NCBI GenBank assembly: GCA_021401465.1
Contig: JADDMT010000037.1
Location: 247,674-311,673, forward strand
DNA from: Teratosphaeria epicoccoides
Lineage: Eukaryota > Ascomycota > Dothideomycetes > Mycosphaerellales > Teratosphaeriaceae
Length of the DNA stretch: 64,000 nt
Reading direction: 5' to 3'
In this document: in pieces, positions 17,925 through 29,300 of the stretch
How the letters are laid out: every line of letters begins with the position of its first letter
Position numbering within the stretch: position 1 is the stretch's first letter
Made by a program: the position numbers and the translations under genes
Notes under the pieces: model-generated
The model's input: only the letters and a program-made list of their open reading frames with translations
Told to the model about the DNA's origin: nothing
Database searches by the model: none

Positions 17925-20900
17925 TCACTGATCCAAATGCTGTGATAAGTAGCCAAGTGCCTCTCCGTCGGCCTTTTTCTTGGCCTCCTTCTCCTTCTTC
18001 CGCCAGCTGAACTTCTTCCTCTTCTCTGCCAACTCTGCCCATCCTTCTTCATCGTCATCGTGCTCTGCCTGCCGGATTGATGCCTTGGCGGTACCTTTCG
18101 GTTTGTCAACAAGGCGAATGGTACTCCTGGTCTGCCCTTGTCGACTCTCTGGCCGCTGTTGGCTTGAAACTGCATTCAGAGTCAATGAAGAAGTCATGCT
18201 CTGTGAGCGACCATTTGAATGCGGCGTCTCGCCGATCGGCCGGTAACGAGATGGTTGACCGATATTGCTGCGCTCACTAGGCGCAATTGATGCTGGCCGA
18301 CCGGATGCCGCACCGTTCATTGGCACATTAGGGCCTCCGCAACTTCCCGGTCGCGAATGGCTAATCCCCCAACCTGTTGGCGGGGCCATCATCGTCATGG
18401 CACGATCTTGACCTGCACCTTGTTGCTGCACCGAAGCAGCTCCGCTAGCCATGGACATTGGTCTGTTGCTTCCAGGTCGTATGCCCAGGTAATCCTGCGC
18501 GGGCTGCTGTGCCTGAGGAGTCATTTGGCCGGCAATTTGTTGTTGCATCTGAAGCATATTTTGCATGAACTGCATCTGCATTTGCAGCATTTGCTGCGTC
18601 ATGGCCTGTGAGTCTGGCGCAGAAGCCATTGTTGGCGCGGTTGGCATTTGAGGCATCATCGGCAAGCCTAGCAGACCCCCGGGAGGCGTATAAACCTGGG
18701 GAGCAGTGATACTGCCCATGCTCATGGTGCGAGACATATCGGGCACTAGTGGTGGCATATTGGAGGGTAGCGCGCTGTAGAAGCCGGTGAGTTGGTTGGG
18801 ACTGCCTCGGCGAGCGGCCTTGGCCCGTTCTTCACCAGCAATGATTCCGACTAGACCTCCCGGATGTCCCATCTGCGGTTGGGGCGGAGCTGGAGATGCG
18901 CCGCCATAAACGGACCCGGCGCTGCCGAATGCCAAGGACTCTCTTGCGGCAGGGTTGACAAGGCTGGCTCCGAAGTATGGATCAGCGGGCAGCCGTCTCG
19001 CGAATGGAGGTAGGTTCCCTTGACCTGCACCCCCACCTACAATCGACCCAGCGGCAGATGCTCTTTTAACTTGATCCTCGCCGGGAGCAATGGGCGGACG
19101 CGATGCACTAGGAAAGCCATGAGCCTGCAGCACGCCAAGCGGTACATCATCGTCCTCATCTTCTGTCTGCTTGCCTTGTACTGCGTCAGCCGGCGGCGTG
19201 CCACTGATTCCACCAAAGTGAAGCATGGACCCTGCTGGAGCACTATGCGAGTGACGGTCCATTGACGGTCGAGACGATGCTGAGCTGGAAGGCAGATCTG
19301 TTGGCCCGCCACCTGTGACTTTTTTCATCTGCTGGCGGTACACAGCGAGATTCGCCTCGTTCTTCTGCCGTTGATTGGCAATCTTCTTTGCATGCTCAAG
19401 ATCCTCCTCATCTGCATACTCATCGTCATCTTCATCACGAGTAAGCTGAGTAGGACTGGTCACGCCGTTGGCGCGACTGGCAAGCGCATCAAACTGCGCC
19501 TTTGTCATTTTCATTGGCGTGCCGCTCTCTGTCCTTTCGTGTTGCACAGGCCTCATGGTTCGGCTCGGTGGTCCCACTGGCGAGGTGGCGTACAACGTAT
19601 CATTGAATCGGGCCACACCCAACGATGGCTGGTTGGCTGCTCGCGGTGTGGTGTTTCTAGATCCTTCACTCAAGAATGAGCCTCCTTCGCTCGCTGGACT
19701 GTTTGCGCCTCGCCTATGCACGCCTAGAGTAGCCTGTGATTCTCTATCCATATGTCGCATAGAAGCTTGGAATGATTGATTCGAGGACATTTGCGACAAA
19801 GTCGGCCCGTCGTAGAGTTCCACTCGCTTGATGCCCTCCTCAATCTTGCTATGTTGTATCTGGGGACGACTATGGCTTTGCGCATTCCGCTTGCTCGTCT
19901 CCAATCCCACCTCACTTGCTTCGTTTGACGACATACGCTCCAGTCGGGGCGAGAAGCCACGATCAGGTACGAGAGAGTAACCAGCTGTCGATCGACCAAG
20001 CAGGCCCGCACTCGGAGGTGACAAGATCGGGCCCTCATCAAACTTTGGTGAGTTTAGTGCCGAGCCGGACATAAGGGCATCTGGCGAATGACGCCCATCC
20101 CAAGAGTAAGGCGAGCCAGCCTCGTCGCTGACGTTGCGTAACCCTGGAGAAGGTGTAAGTTGCTGGCGCGAAAGTGTTCTCGGAGGAAACCTTGGCTCAA
20201 ATTCCTGCAACTCGTCAGTACTTGCCAGCATCTTGCGCATACATACTGGGCTAGATCGAAGCTGTATCTGGAATGGACCATGTTTAGATCACGGATGGAT
20301 TGCAGCTGCACGGCTCCAGCAAATCCACAACATCCGAGCTGGGCGCCGGCAATCCTTCATATTGATCTCCTCAATGCGCGGTATCCACCTCCTTGATCTC
20401 CGACATATGAAGCGTACGTACCGTCCTGTGGAATTCACCAATTGGAGGAGGCTGCTGTGGTTGTGCTGGCTCTTCTCTGCTCTTTGTGCCCCCGATGCCT
20501 TCAAACATGCTGCCAAAATCTTCGCCAAAGCTGCTTTCGCCTAAATTCAAATCCGCCGCCTCCAACCGCGTGGCCTTCCCTGGTACCGCGGTACTCGCAT
20601 AACTGCTGATCGTGGTCGAGCGATCTCTTTGGGGGCTGAGTGGAGAAGCACGCCCCAGTGGCGGAGGCAGAGGATCGATAGAGCCTCGCAGTATCGTCGG
20701 CGACTCCTTTGGGCTGGTCTCTGGTCGGGGTTTCTTGTTGGCAAAGGAGAGTGCTCGTGCCGCACGCGATGAGAAAGAGGTCTGTGGGCGGAGTGGCTCG
20801 TCCAAATCAGCCTCGTTGCGGGGCCGGAACATGGGACGTGTCGTCTTCTTGGAGAAGAGCTCTTCCTCGTCGTAGTCGCGGTCTTGATCCACAGAAGACG

Positions 20901-21267
20901 GCAGAGTGGAGGTCGAACTGTGTCGCGCAGAAGCGTTGGATGACTCGTAGAAACCACTGCTCCCAGAGTTTGTTGTCCCTGCGCTGCCCCTGTCTCGCTT
21001 CAGTGCCCAGTCCGGGACCAACGAGTTCTTCTTGGATGCTCTGAGGGAGGCGCCCAGGTCCTCCACCGACTTTCCACGCAACGCTCCCAATGGCGAGTTG
21101 AGCTGCCTGAGTTGCGATTTTCCAACTTCGATAACAGATTGCTGTTGAATCTTCTCATTGCGATCTATGACTCTGAAGCTGGATGTACCTTCCAAGGAGT
21201 CCTCGGGTTTGAGGTCGAGGGCGTTGCCGCTAGAGCGTCTGCGGCTGAAGACGTTCTTGATGGGCAT
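17925..21267 (-). CDS. Large disordered conserved fungal hypothetical protein with a micro-exon
   Basis: Three exons (20422-21267, 20247-20267, 17925-20204) give 1048 residues. The N-terminus MPIKNVFSRRRSSGNALDL, a mid-region GEFHRT-IQLRSSP-EFEPRFPPRTLSRQ built across both introns, and the C-terminus DDDEEGWAELAEKRKKFSWRKKEKEAKKKA are the blocks most likely conserved. The remainder is low-complexity: Ser/Pro-rich N-terminal half, a Met/Gln-rich run near residue 820 (MTQQMLQMQMQFMQNML) and many predicted phosphosites. There is no signal peptide or enzyme domain. Similar Pezizomycotina proteins are, as far as I know, uncharacterised; a scaffold or polarity role is only a guess. The 21-nt exon is framed by a 154-bp intron with a CTAAAC branch and a 42-bp intron with a perfect TACTGAC branch. 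Confidence 0.8.
20247..20267 (-). other. 21-nt micro-exon
   Basis: Encodes IQLRSSP in phase 0 between acceptor TTCCAG and donor GTATGT, inside the large disordered protein gene. Both flanking introns have branch points, and no alternative acceptor avoids an upstream in-frame stop. Confidence 0.7.
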
Positions 21268-23045
21268 ATAGTCGGTAGTGCCAACGCGAGGATTGCGCGA
21301 GTTCCGAAGTCGTCGAGGGCAGGGTGGAGAGACGGCAGGACTCGCAAGTCACTCGGCGCTATCCGAATATGTATGGCTGTGGAAACAGTGCAAAGTATGT
21401 AAACAAGAAGTGCAGTGCCGTATTGTCCTGTCGCGCGTTAAACAAGAAGGCGGCGCAGGAGTTGGCGTCGTCAATCGTCTGCTGTACAAACAAGATGATG
21501 CGGGCGGAATAATGCTTGGACAAGTATTGCAATACAGAAGAATGCGATGAAGCCGTAAGCCGTAGATACCCCAGTGCCTGGATCCGCAATGGTGATCGCT
21601 GGATGTCCCAGCATTGAAGGGAAGAAATGCGTGAGTAGTGAGCAAGAACTACTGGACGGCACGGGACCAGGCAGGCACGACCGTCTCAAGCTGCTAGTGC
21701 ACGCACGGCTGGCGCTTCCGGACGGAGTATGCACAAGCTAAACAATAAATAGATGCGGCTTCCGACTTCTCACGCTGCTCGTCGCAGAGAAGGGCACACG
21801 CGTTGTGCACAGCGAGTTACTACACTCGATTCTCAGCTCGAGACAGGAACAACCTCAACGTGCTCAGCGCAACAGCGGCCGTGACTAGATCGGGCCAGCA
21901 TCGGAATCCGGATGCTGCGATCAATAATAATACTGCAAGCTTTCTTAGAGCCCGCGTTGTCGATCGATGTCGCCTCGCTTATTACCTGCACCTGCACCGT
22001 ACACGGACCAAAACTCACCTCCCTGCCACCTTCCAGCCCTTCTTGATGACTGAGCAGCGCCATGAACGTACCAGTCGGCGAGATCGTTGGTGTTTGTGGC
22101 CCGACTGATCCTTAATTCCATTGCGCTGCAGAGTGACCTCTTCCGTCTGCAAAACCCCAGGGTTCCATGCAAGACGGGCGGTCGACGGGCATTTCTGGAA
22201 GTTGAGCTTCCAAGCATCTGCCAAGTGCACTCGTTGTCGCAACGCTCGTCGCCAACTTCAAGATTGGCAGACCAAGTTACGTTGCTGAGGCAGGGTGGCG
22301 GGGTGTTTCTTGGATGCTTCGCGAACGGCCGTGACTAATGAAGACCGGTCCATCAATACAACGTGGCGCTCGTACATGAGAAGGCCACGCTTTTCTTTGC
22401 TGGACGCACAGTGCACGTGTTCCCAGGTCGCTGCGGTCTCGGCCTCTGCAGGACGACACACTACTGGAAACCCCCATGAACGGCCAAGAGGTATGTGTAT
22501 GCTGCCTGCCTTGCCGCCGTGAAGCTGAGTCATCTCTACCGAACCATTATAGCGCGCGTTGGAGTGACATCTTTGGAAATGAAGAAGCCACCGCTGTCAG
22601 ATGCCAGACTGCGACAGGCTAGAAGACGACGAAGGCGTGCATGAAGTATTATGCAGGCGCACATTCGTGTTCGTCGCTGACTCGGCAAACATAGATCGTG
22701 GCTTGCTCTTGGAGGAGACCGGAAAGACTTCGCTGAAATTCGCGCGGCAAAGTCAAGTTAGTGTTGTGCGGATCAAATATATGCCGATCGTTCGGCTCTC
22801 ACACGTGCATGCTTGCACGGTGTGCGCATGTGTGCACTGTACTGAATGCATGCAGATTGCACACAAGGACAGTCGCAAGTTCACAATAATGATTCGCAAC
22901 GGATGGCTTGATAAGTAGGTAGTCGGGAAGTCACCGGTAGCAGCACCAGAGAATTTCTCCAGGATACCTTGGGTAGATTCCAACCACAAGTCTCGGCAAC
23001 GCGTCATACTACTGTACGCGATCTGAGGCGCCGCTCAGCACCATC
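21268..23045. other. Divergent intergenic region, 1.8 kb
   Basis: Lies between divergent genes. A minus-strand frame at 21471-21734 has one hydrophobic segment (AYGFIAFFCIAILVQALF) but no other support. Bases 22799-22865 are an alternating purine-pyrimidine tract rich in CACGTGCATGC-type words. Otherwise nothing recognised. Confidence 0.45.
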
Positions 23046-24128
23046 ATGTCTTCGAGCAAACAGATCAACGAGCAAGCTCAGACAGGCTTTCCCAACAGCA
23101 CACAGTACGACAAGTACCGGCCGGGCTACACTGCGTCCGCAACAGACTACTTGTTGCAGCAATGCAGGGTCGCTGGCAAGCCTCAAGCTAGCATCCTCGA
23201 CCTAGCTGCAGGCACAGGCAAGTTCACGGAAGCTCTGGTCCAGCGGGAGGAATGTTTCCACATTCTGGCTGTTGAGCCGCATGATGGGATGCGAGAGGTG
23301 TTGGCACGGAAGAACCTCCGGAATGTGGAGGTGAGAATGAGAGTGTTGATGCTGTAATTGCTGCGCAGGTAGGTTTCAGATTCCACGTAAATTTCGATTT
23401 TATCAGCATGTCTGGGTGACCGTCTTGGCTGTGTGCATTCGTGCTGAGATGGACTAGGCCTTTCACTGCTTCGCAACCAGGCAAGCTCTCAGAGAGATCC
23501 ATCGCATACTCAAGCCTCACGGAGTCCTTGGCTTGGTGTGGAATGTGGAAGACTACAATGCTCCGCGGGACCACAAGGCAAGTAACGAGTGGGAGGCCGA
23601 AGCGCAGCAACTCATCCTGACGTTTGAGGACAATGAACCGAGATTTCGTCACGCAAAGTGGCGAGAGGTTTTTGATGAGCAGAGCAAGTCTTCGCCTCTG
23701 GACTTGATCAGAGCCAAGGAACAGCTGTTTTCTCTACCGCTGGGCGAGTACTCGGAACCGTTTGAGACATGGCTGGTGAGCAGATCGGTGTATTCCTTTG
23801 CTTGTACACGACTGACATCTATCATTGTTAGCGCGTAGCCCAAGGAGAAGATATGGAAGCGATACTCGACCTTGTCGAATATTGCCATGCTCGAGAGGGC
23901 TGAATGGGAGGTGAGTTGCGAATAGGAAGACATTGCCAGGGTCGAGCCAGACTGATACCTCAATAGCGTGTGCGTCAGACCATCATGGATGCTTTGAACA
24001 GCCCACACACCGAGACAAATGACAAAGGAGAGGTTGCTGTCCATGGCAACACAGTTTTGGCATGGACTTCTAAGATTCCTGAACACGGGCGAGCGACCTT
24101 GACAGGCGTCGAGAGGTCTGGTGCGTGA
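23046..24128 (+). CDS. SAM-dependent methyltransferase (class I, UbiE-like), frame disrupted
   Basis: Pieces of one methyltransferase gene lie in order: 23046-23333, a short coding piece ending at 23368, then 23458-23775, 23839-23910 and 23967-24128. Motif I is ILDLAAGTGKFTE (residues about 49-61), then VEPHDGMREVL. After an intron, FHCFATRQALREIHRILKP and LGLVWNVEDY follow. The C-terminal exons give PKEKIWKRYSTLSNIAMLE and HGNTVLAWTSKIPEHG. The three downstream introns (23369-23457, 23776-23838, 23911-23966) all fit. The fault is near 23333-23339: NVEV ends in one frame and ESVDAVIAAQ resumes in another, with no room for an intron, and about a dozen residues normally between them are absent. 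The gene is therefore likely a recent pseudogene or carries an assembly error. Substrate unknown. Confidence 0.7.
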
Positions 24129-24317
24129 ACCAACCTCGGCCTTGCTCGGCAGCATGGTATGCAGTTTGACTTGTCGTCTGTAGCAATCGACGCTCTCAGC
24201 GAGTGACAAAGCCTGAGGCGGCAAAGATGGGTCTGCCATTGGCCTCCCTGCCTGAACAGCGCTATGCCGTTCACAGCCAAGGACCATAGTGCCAGCCCTT
24301 GCATCGTGGTATCGCTT

Positions 24318-24703
24318 TCATGAGTCTGCTGAGATATACATCACTGCGGTCACATTAGCGAGAGTCCTCAGTATAGGTAGGGAAACATTCTAACCATTGT
24401 TCCCTCTCACAAATGCATCGCCATAATTCCGTCTCAGCTTGCCATCAACCATTTCCTTCGTTTGCTCCAGCGCGATATTCATGTAGCCGTCGACTGACTG
24501 CAGCTCGCCTGATCTCATGTTAGTCTCAGACTCCAAATTGGTCAAGATAATATCGTGGCTTTAGTCGTATACACCAACATACCTTTGTAGACTACTCCGG
24601 AATTGAGCTTGACGGTAACTGGGGCTCCGATAATCTCGCTTAAAAACCCGGATGGATCATGAGCGTCTTTGGCGCCGTTTGGCGCTTGCCCTGCGGCGCT
24701 CAT
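24318..24703 (-). CDS. LSM6: U6 snRNA-associated Sm-like protein LSm6
   Basis: Three exons (24583-24703, 24395-24508, 24318-24343) give 86 residues. LSm6 is part of the LSm2-8 ring on U6 snRNA and the LSm1-7 ring that promotes cytoplasmic mRNA decapping. Sm motif 1 is FLSEIIGAPVTVKLNSGVVYKGELQSVDGYMNI read across intron 1, and Sm motif 2 is DAFVRGNNVMYISAD read across intron 2. Both joins are phase 1 and use standard GTATGT and GTTAGA donors with CAG acceptors. A 16-residue Ala/Gly/Asp-rich leader precedes the Sm fold. The last exon codes only eight residues. It converges with the methyltransferase gene and shares a short divergent promoter with the RAD60-type gene. Confidence 0.94.
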
Positions 24704-24976
24704 TTCGAAAATGTTTGGTGATGTGAAGTGATGAGACGCCAACGGCGATCTTCTGGATTGCGATATTCTGAATTTCGGTCGAAAGCTCGGATCTGTTTGC
24801 CGAAGCAGGCTACCGGTAACCGCGTTCCTTTCGCGTTGTTTCAATTGTGATGTCAATATTTTGACTTTGCGACTTCACTTGGTGCGACAGCACTGACTTG
24901 ACTTGCATTGAAAGGGTGGATCAGGCGGCTCTACAATCGCCCCTGAATCGTGCGGCAAGCGCCAGCAAGACAAGCC
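24704..24976. promoter_or_regulatory. Shared divergent promoter of LSM6 and the RAD60/ESC2-type gene
   Basis: 273 bases between two divergent start codons; promoter role inferred from position only. Confidence 0.4.
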
Positions 24977-26351
24977 ATGGGACTTTTCGCGCGGCCAGCA
25001 TATGCAGAGACTGACGTCGATGAGGGCAACAACAACATCTTCAGTCACTCTGACAAGTACGACCCTATTGAGGCGATCCGACGACGGCGGGAGAAAGCTG
25101 ATTCAGAGAAAGCGAAAGGGGAGCGTAAGGAGCGCAAAGAGCGCAAGAGCTCGGGTATTCACATTAAGGATGGGGACGGTCTGGGCAGCGTGAAGCGACG
25201 GCGCATTACAGCAGAGGAAGGAGCTGGATTACTGGATAGTGTTGGGCTTTCGGCACCTTCCAGAAGCGACGTTCGTGAAGAGGACAAGGCACAGCATGGT
25301 CAGAATTCTGAGTTGACGCTCAGCCGTGCGCAGAGGGCAGTGAGGAGAGAAAAGACTCGAACATCACCACGAAAAGCCTCAGGACCTATTGTGATTGAGT
25401 TAGGCGGTTCAGAGGACGAGCTAGAGACACGTCTCAAGCCACCAGTGCCATCGCCGAAGCAAGCTGAGCCTGAAGACAACGAGTCCGATCCTGAGTTCGC
25501 TGAGCTGAAGAAAAAGGCAAGAGCGATTCGTTTGGCAAAACAAGAAGCCACTCAGAAGTCATTGACGCCTGACACGAAGTCGCCCACGCCTGGGCAATTT
25601 CGATCAGATGTTGACAGAAATCACTATTCAACGCCACCACTGCCCGATCCAGCAGTCAAGTTTTTGGTGACTTCAGAAATTCCAAACACCAAGCCGCTCA
25701 TAGTGCTCAGAAGACTATCGCAGCGGTTGCAGGAGATACGGGAAATATGGTGTAAAAAGCATGACCTCTCGCCGGACTTTGCAAAGCAAGTCTTCCTCAC
25801 ATATCGCGTACGAAGGATCTATGATTCCACGACATGCAAAACTCTTGGCCTCGAGGTTGGCGTAGACGGCGAGACGATTGTCATGAAAGGCGCTAAAGGC
25901 ACAGACGGCGTGGATCAGGTGCACATTGAAGCCGTGACCATGGAGATCTTCGAACGTATGAAGAGAGAGAAGGCTGAGGAGAGGAAGTCGCAAGGCGGGC
26001 TCGGCGTGGACGATGAACTGGGTTTTGGCGCTGCGGCGGAGGAGCACGCTGTGCCAGAGGAGACAAGTATACGGCTATTTTTGAAAGCGAAGGGCCACCC
26101 ACAGCCGTTCAAGCTGAAAGTAAAACCCGTAAGCCAACATGGATGCATGAAAATTGGAGCCTGACTCATGCTAACCGTTTGCTCAGAGCTCGAAGATTGC
26201 TAAGATTATTCACGGCTGCCGCCAACACTTCAACGCGCAGGATGCTCAGAGCGTGTCCCTAGTGTTCGACGGTGAGCGTATCGACTCAGATGCCTTGGTA
26301 CAGGATACAGAGATCGAGGACGAGGACACCATCGACGTCCATATCGTCTGA
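24977..26351 (+). CDS. RAD60: Rad60/Esc2/NIP45-type protein with two SUMO-like domains
   Basis: Exons 24977-26128 and 26187-26351 encode 438 residues. The N-terminal half is charged and disordered with basic clusters (KRRRI) and acidic SUMO-interaction-like stretches (PIVIELGGSEDE). SUMO-like domain 1 covers about residues 224-300 (PAVKFLVTSEIP, LSPDFAKQVFLTYRVRRIYD). SUMO-like domain 2 covers about 362-438 and spans the intron (IRLFLKAKG, then IAKIIHGCRQHF, SLVFDGERIDSD and a terminal DTIDVHIV). In yeasts Esc2/Rad60 binds the SUMO E2 Ubc9 and works with Smc5/6 in recombination and fork repair. The 58-bp intron is GTAAGC...TCAG with CTAAC. The protein ends without a di-glycine, as expected for this family, so it is not itself conjugated. 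ATG 24977 is the first in frame. Confidence 0.88.
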
Positions 26352-29300
26352 GCCTTTTCTGGGCCCAACCTCGCCAGTCCACGCAGCTCGATCATGATAC
26401 GACAGCTTGCTCGACCGATGTCCTGCTCTGCATTTTGTAGCTCACGATGCACTTATGATACCCATGCCATTATCTCGTACAGTACCGCTTACTGCAAAGC
26501 ACAATCAGACATAATCTAGGCACCGATGCACTAACATACACCTGCGAGACGTGACCGCCAGCAGGACCATATGCCGCTGGTCTGCTGTACGCAAGCAATT
26601 GCACTTCAGCCTCTTGCTTCTCTTGCGCTGGACGACGCAGGACACCAGCCCGCGCCTGTGCACGATGAGATTTGCACTGATCCGATCCATGCAGTCACTT
26701 TCTGGACGTTATCCCAAGGACAGCGCTATGGTTTCCTGCACCATGCGTGCAGTCCAGCTTAGCGCGTTGAGTTGCAGCGTGGCGAATGGCCGGCGATTGC
26801 GCTTTGCTGCCCGGGGTGTTACATAAGTACCTAGGCAGGAGTTTAGACCCACCTGGTCTTATTTAGCATTGAAGCTGCCTACTAGACAGCTTCTTGAAAA
26901 AGCACCGATAGATAATTCTAGTACTTCTTCACGCTCTCTGTGCAGACGATTTATGTCCCAGATTGTAACGTACTGATATGTTCCATTTGTATGAGGCTTC
27001 AAAGGGTCGGAAAAGATCGATGGACAGGTCTCCCGGCGCGATTGACTGCCAGACCGCGCCGTCCTGAAGTATAACGAAACTGGACGCACAACGAACGTCG
27101 ACTTCACCGCGCTGCAAGATTTCGTAGCCGAAAGCACGCCCGGCGGATGACGATAGCAACGAACCTGGCAGGTGACCGCTCCTCTGCAGACTATGTGGAC
27201 TTTCATGTCATCCATGCCCACATGTATGGACGCCAGAGGATCGCAAAATCGCGGGTGAAGAGGACGATGGCACGTATTTCGAAGGATTGTTGCCAACTAC
27301 CAGACAGACCACGTTTCTAAAGACGTCAAGTCGAGGTGACAAACCAGGACAAAAGTTTGCAGCAGAATCACGTCCGTTTTTTCCTTTTTCCACATTGATC
27401 TGAGTCCGACGTCCTCCGACAGTCCCACACGGATAACTCATGAAGGCAAAAACATGTTCCGTCCGGATCATTCTCAGTACAGTCAATGTCGATCGTTCCG
27501 TGCAGGTTGTGGTCGCAGAAGAGCTAAGCCGCCAACGTTACTGCGCGCGCTCTTGAAAGGTCTACAAAGTCTCCTCTATCGACAAAGACTTGCACCCCTT
27601 TAGAAAATGGGACTACTCACGACGTAAAGTCCGTCGGACGAGCATGCCTGATCAAGCAGAGTGTCAGTCCACAATCAGAGTTGTGCTGGACACGGACGTG
27701 CACGCACCCACGAGTTCCGATTTTCTGTCGCACATTGCGCTCCCGTGCAAGCTAGAAGGGCCGCGAGCGGAAGCAGCTTCTGATAGATTAATGAGCGCAT
27801 GTTGCGCGTAGTAGCCGCAGGTGAAATATGGAGACGGCGATGCAGGTGGTAGGTGATATAGAGCCCTTGGAAGCAATGATGTGGCTGCAAAAAACTCACG
27901 TCGAGGAAAGCAGACGAGAAAAGTATCCGAAGCTGCCAACGTCGCAAGAATCACAGCTCTATAGCATCAGTGTCTCCCGCCAGGATCTGGTCCTACTGTG
28001 AGACCGGACCGACGATTGAGTGCATGTGAATACGGGCAGAAAAGGCAACTGTAAATTTGATTGGGAAGGTAAGGCGATCCTCTACCGGATTGCTTCCTAG
28101 GCCGCACCATCCCCACGTCAGTACCCACTCCCATCGACTCATTCGGCTGTAATTTTGAGAGGAACGGGAGCAGCGCTTACATAAAACTGCATTGGATTCG
28201 ACGTCCAGGCGCAAGGACCTGCGTGAGAGGGCTGTTGGCAGGGCTGAGGGGCCAGGGCCAGCGCGGCGTTGGCACAAGCCAGGAGGGTGAGAGCAGTGAA
28301 GGTGGACTTGATTCTCGTGTCCTGACGACAAGGTCAAGAGTGGCCGGATAGCAGTATCTTGCGGGGATGACCGGATGTTTTGTGCGAATCATTCTGCGAG
28401 CAAACCTTCTGCAACCCGGCCTAGTCCAGTCAGCTGGCCAGCTTGGTCCTCTCTCTGACGAAGACGGCGCCAGGCTGACCGTGGCCTCATTGCAACTGAC
28501 CACGGGTCGTAGAGTCGACGGCCCTGTCCGAAGCAGAGCCGTGGATGCAGGGATGACAGCGGCATTGTGGTGCCAATGATATGCTAAGGCGAGAAAGTCT
28601 CGGGGGGCTCGGGACAGTCGCGCCGACTGAGCGGCTGCCGCTGGCGAGGTGTCGCTGTAGCTGAGACAGAGATATAGAAGCAGAATCTGCGAAATATGGC
28701 TGTGAAGTGTTGTGCTATTGGCTAGGGCCAGCACTCGAAGCATCGGTGTTCATGACTCACTCGTTGCATCAGAAGTGTTGCTGATGCATCTTGTCCCCTG
28801 GGGCATGTACCTTTAGCAAAAGGCGGAAGATAATGAACACTTTTTGCAACGTCTGCAAAGGACCTTGCAGATGGCTCTGCAGACTGTCAGAGCTCAAAAC
28901 ATTCTAAATGCCATTGAACTCTATTAGTCTGCAAGGCGTCTCCCTCCGTGTAACATGCCTACATATGATGTAATTTCTGGGGTCTGCACGGCTGTTTACA
29001 ATAGAGTCTGCAAAGCTGCCCTAAAAACATTGCAAAAAGTGTTTGATGTCTTGGAGGGGCAAAGCACCTCGACTGGACGCCATGTATCGTCCGACCATGC
29101 TCCTGCCGGTGACCTACTGTATGGCGCACGAGACCGCCCGTCTTGCTACCTACCTCTCAGATGCAACCTATGCTTTCGGCATGCAGATATGTCAATGTCT
29201 CTACTCACTCTGCCGTACGCCAGGGCCGCAATCATTTGAACTCTCTTGAAAGGGCTGTCAGACATAACACCGAGATTGCTTTGCGTATCGTCCGCACTTG

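Noticed and set aside
21471..21734. Minus-strand frame with one hydrophobic segment
   Set aside because: The segment alone is weak evidence, and overlapping frames give different hydrophobic runs; it is probably leader of the downstream gene.
28177..28743. 188-codon minus-strand frame
   Set aside because: The N-terminal hydrophobic stretch is followed by Pro/Arg/Trp-rich sequence of chance type; the competing frame inside it looks more like a real signal peptide.
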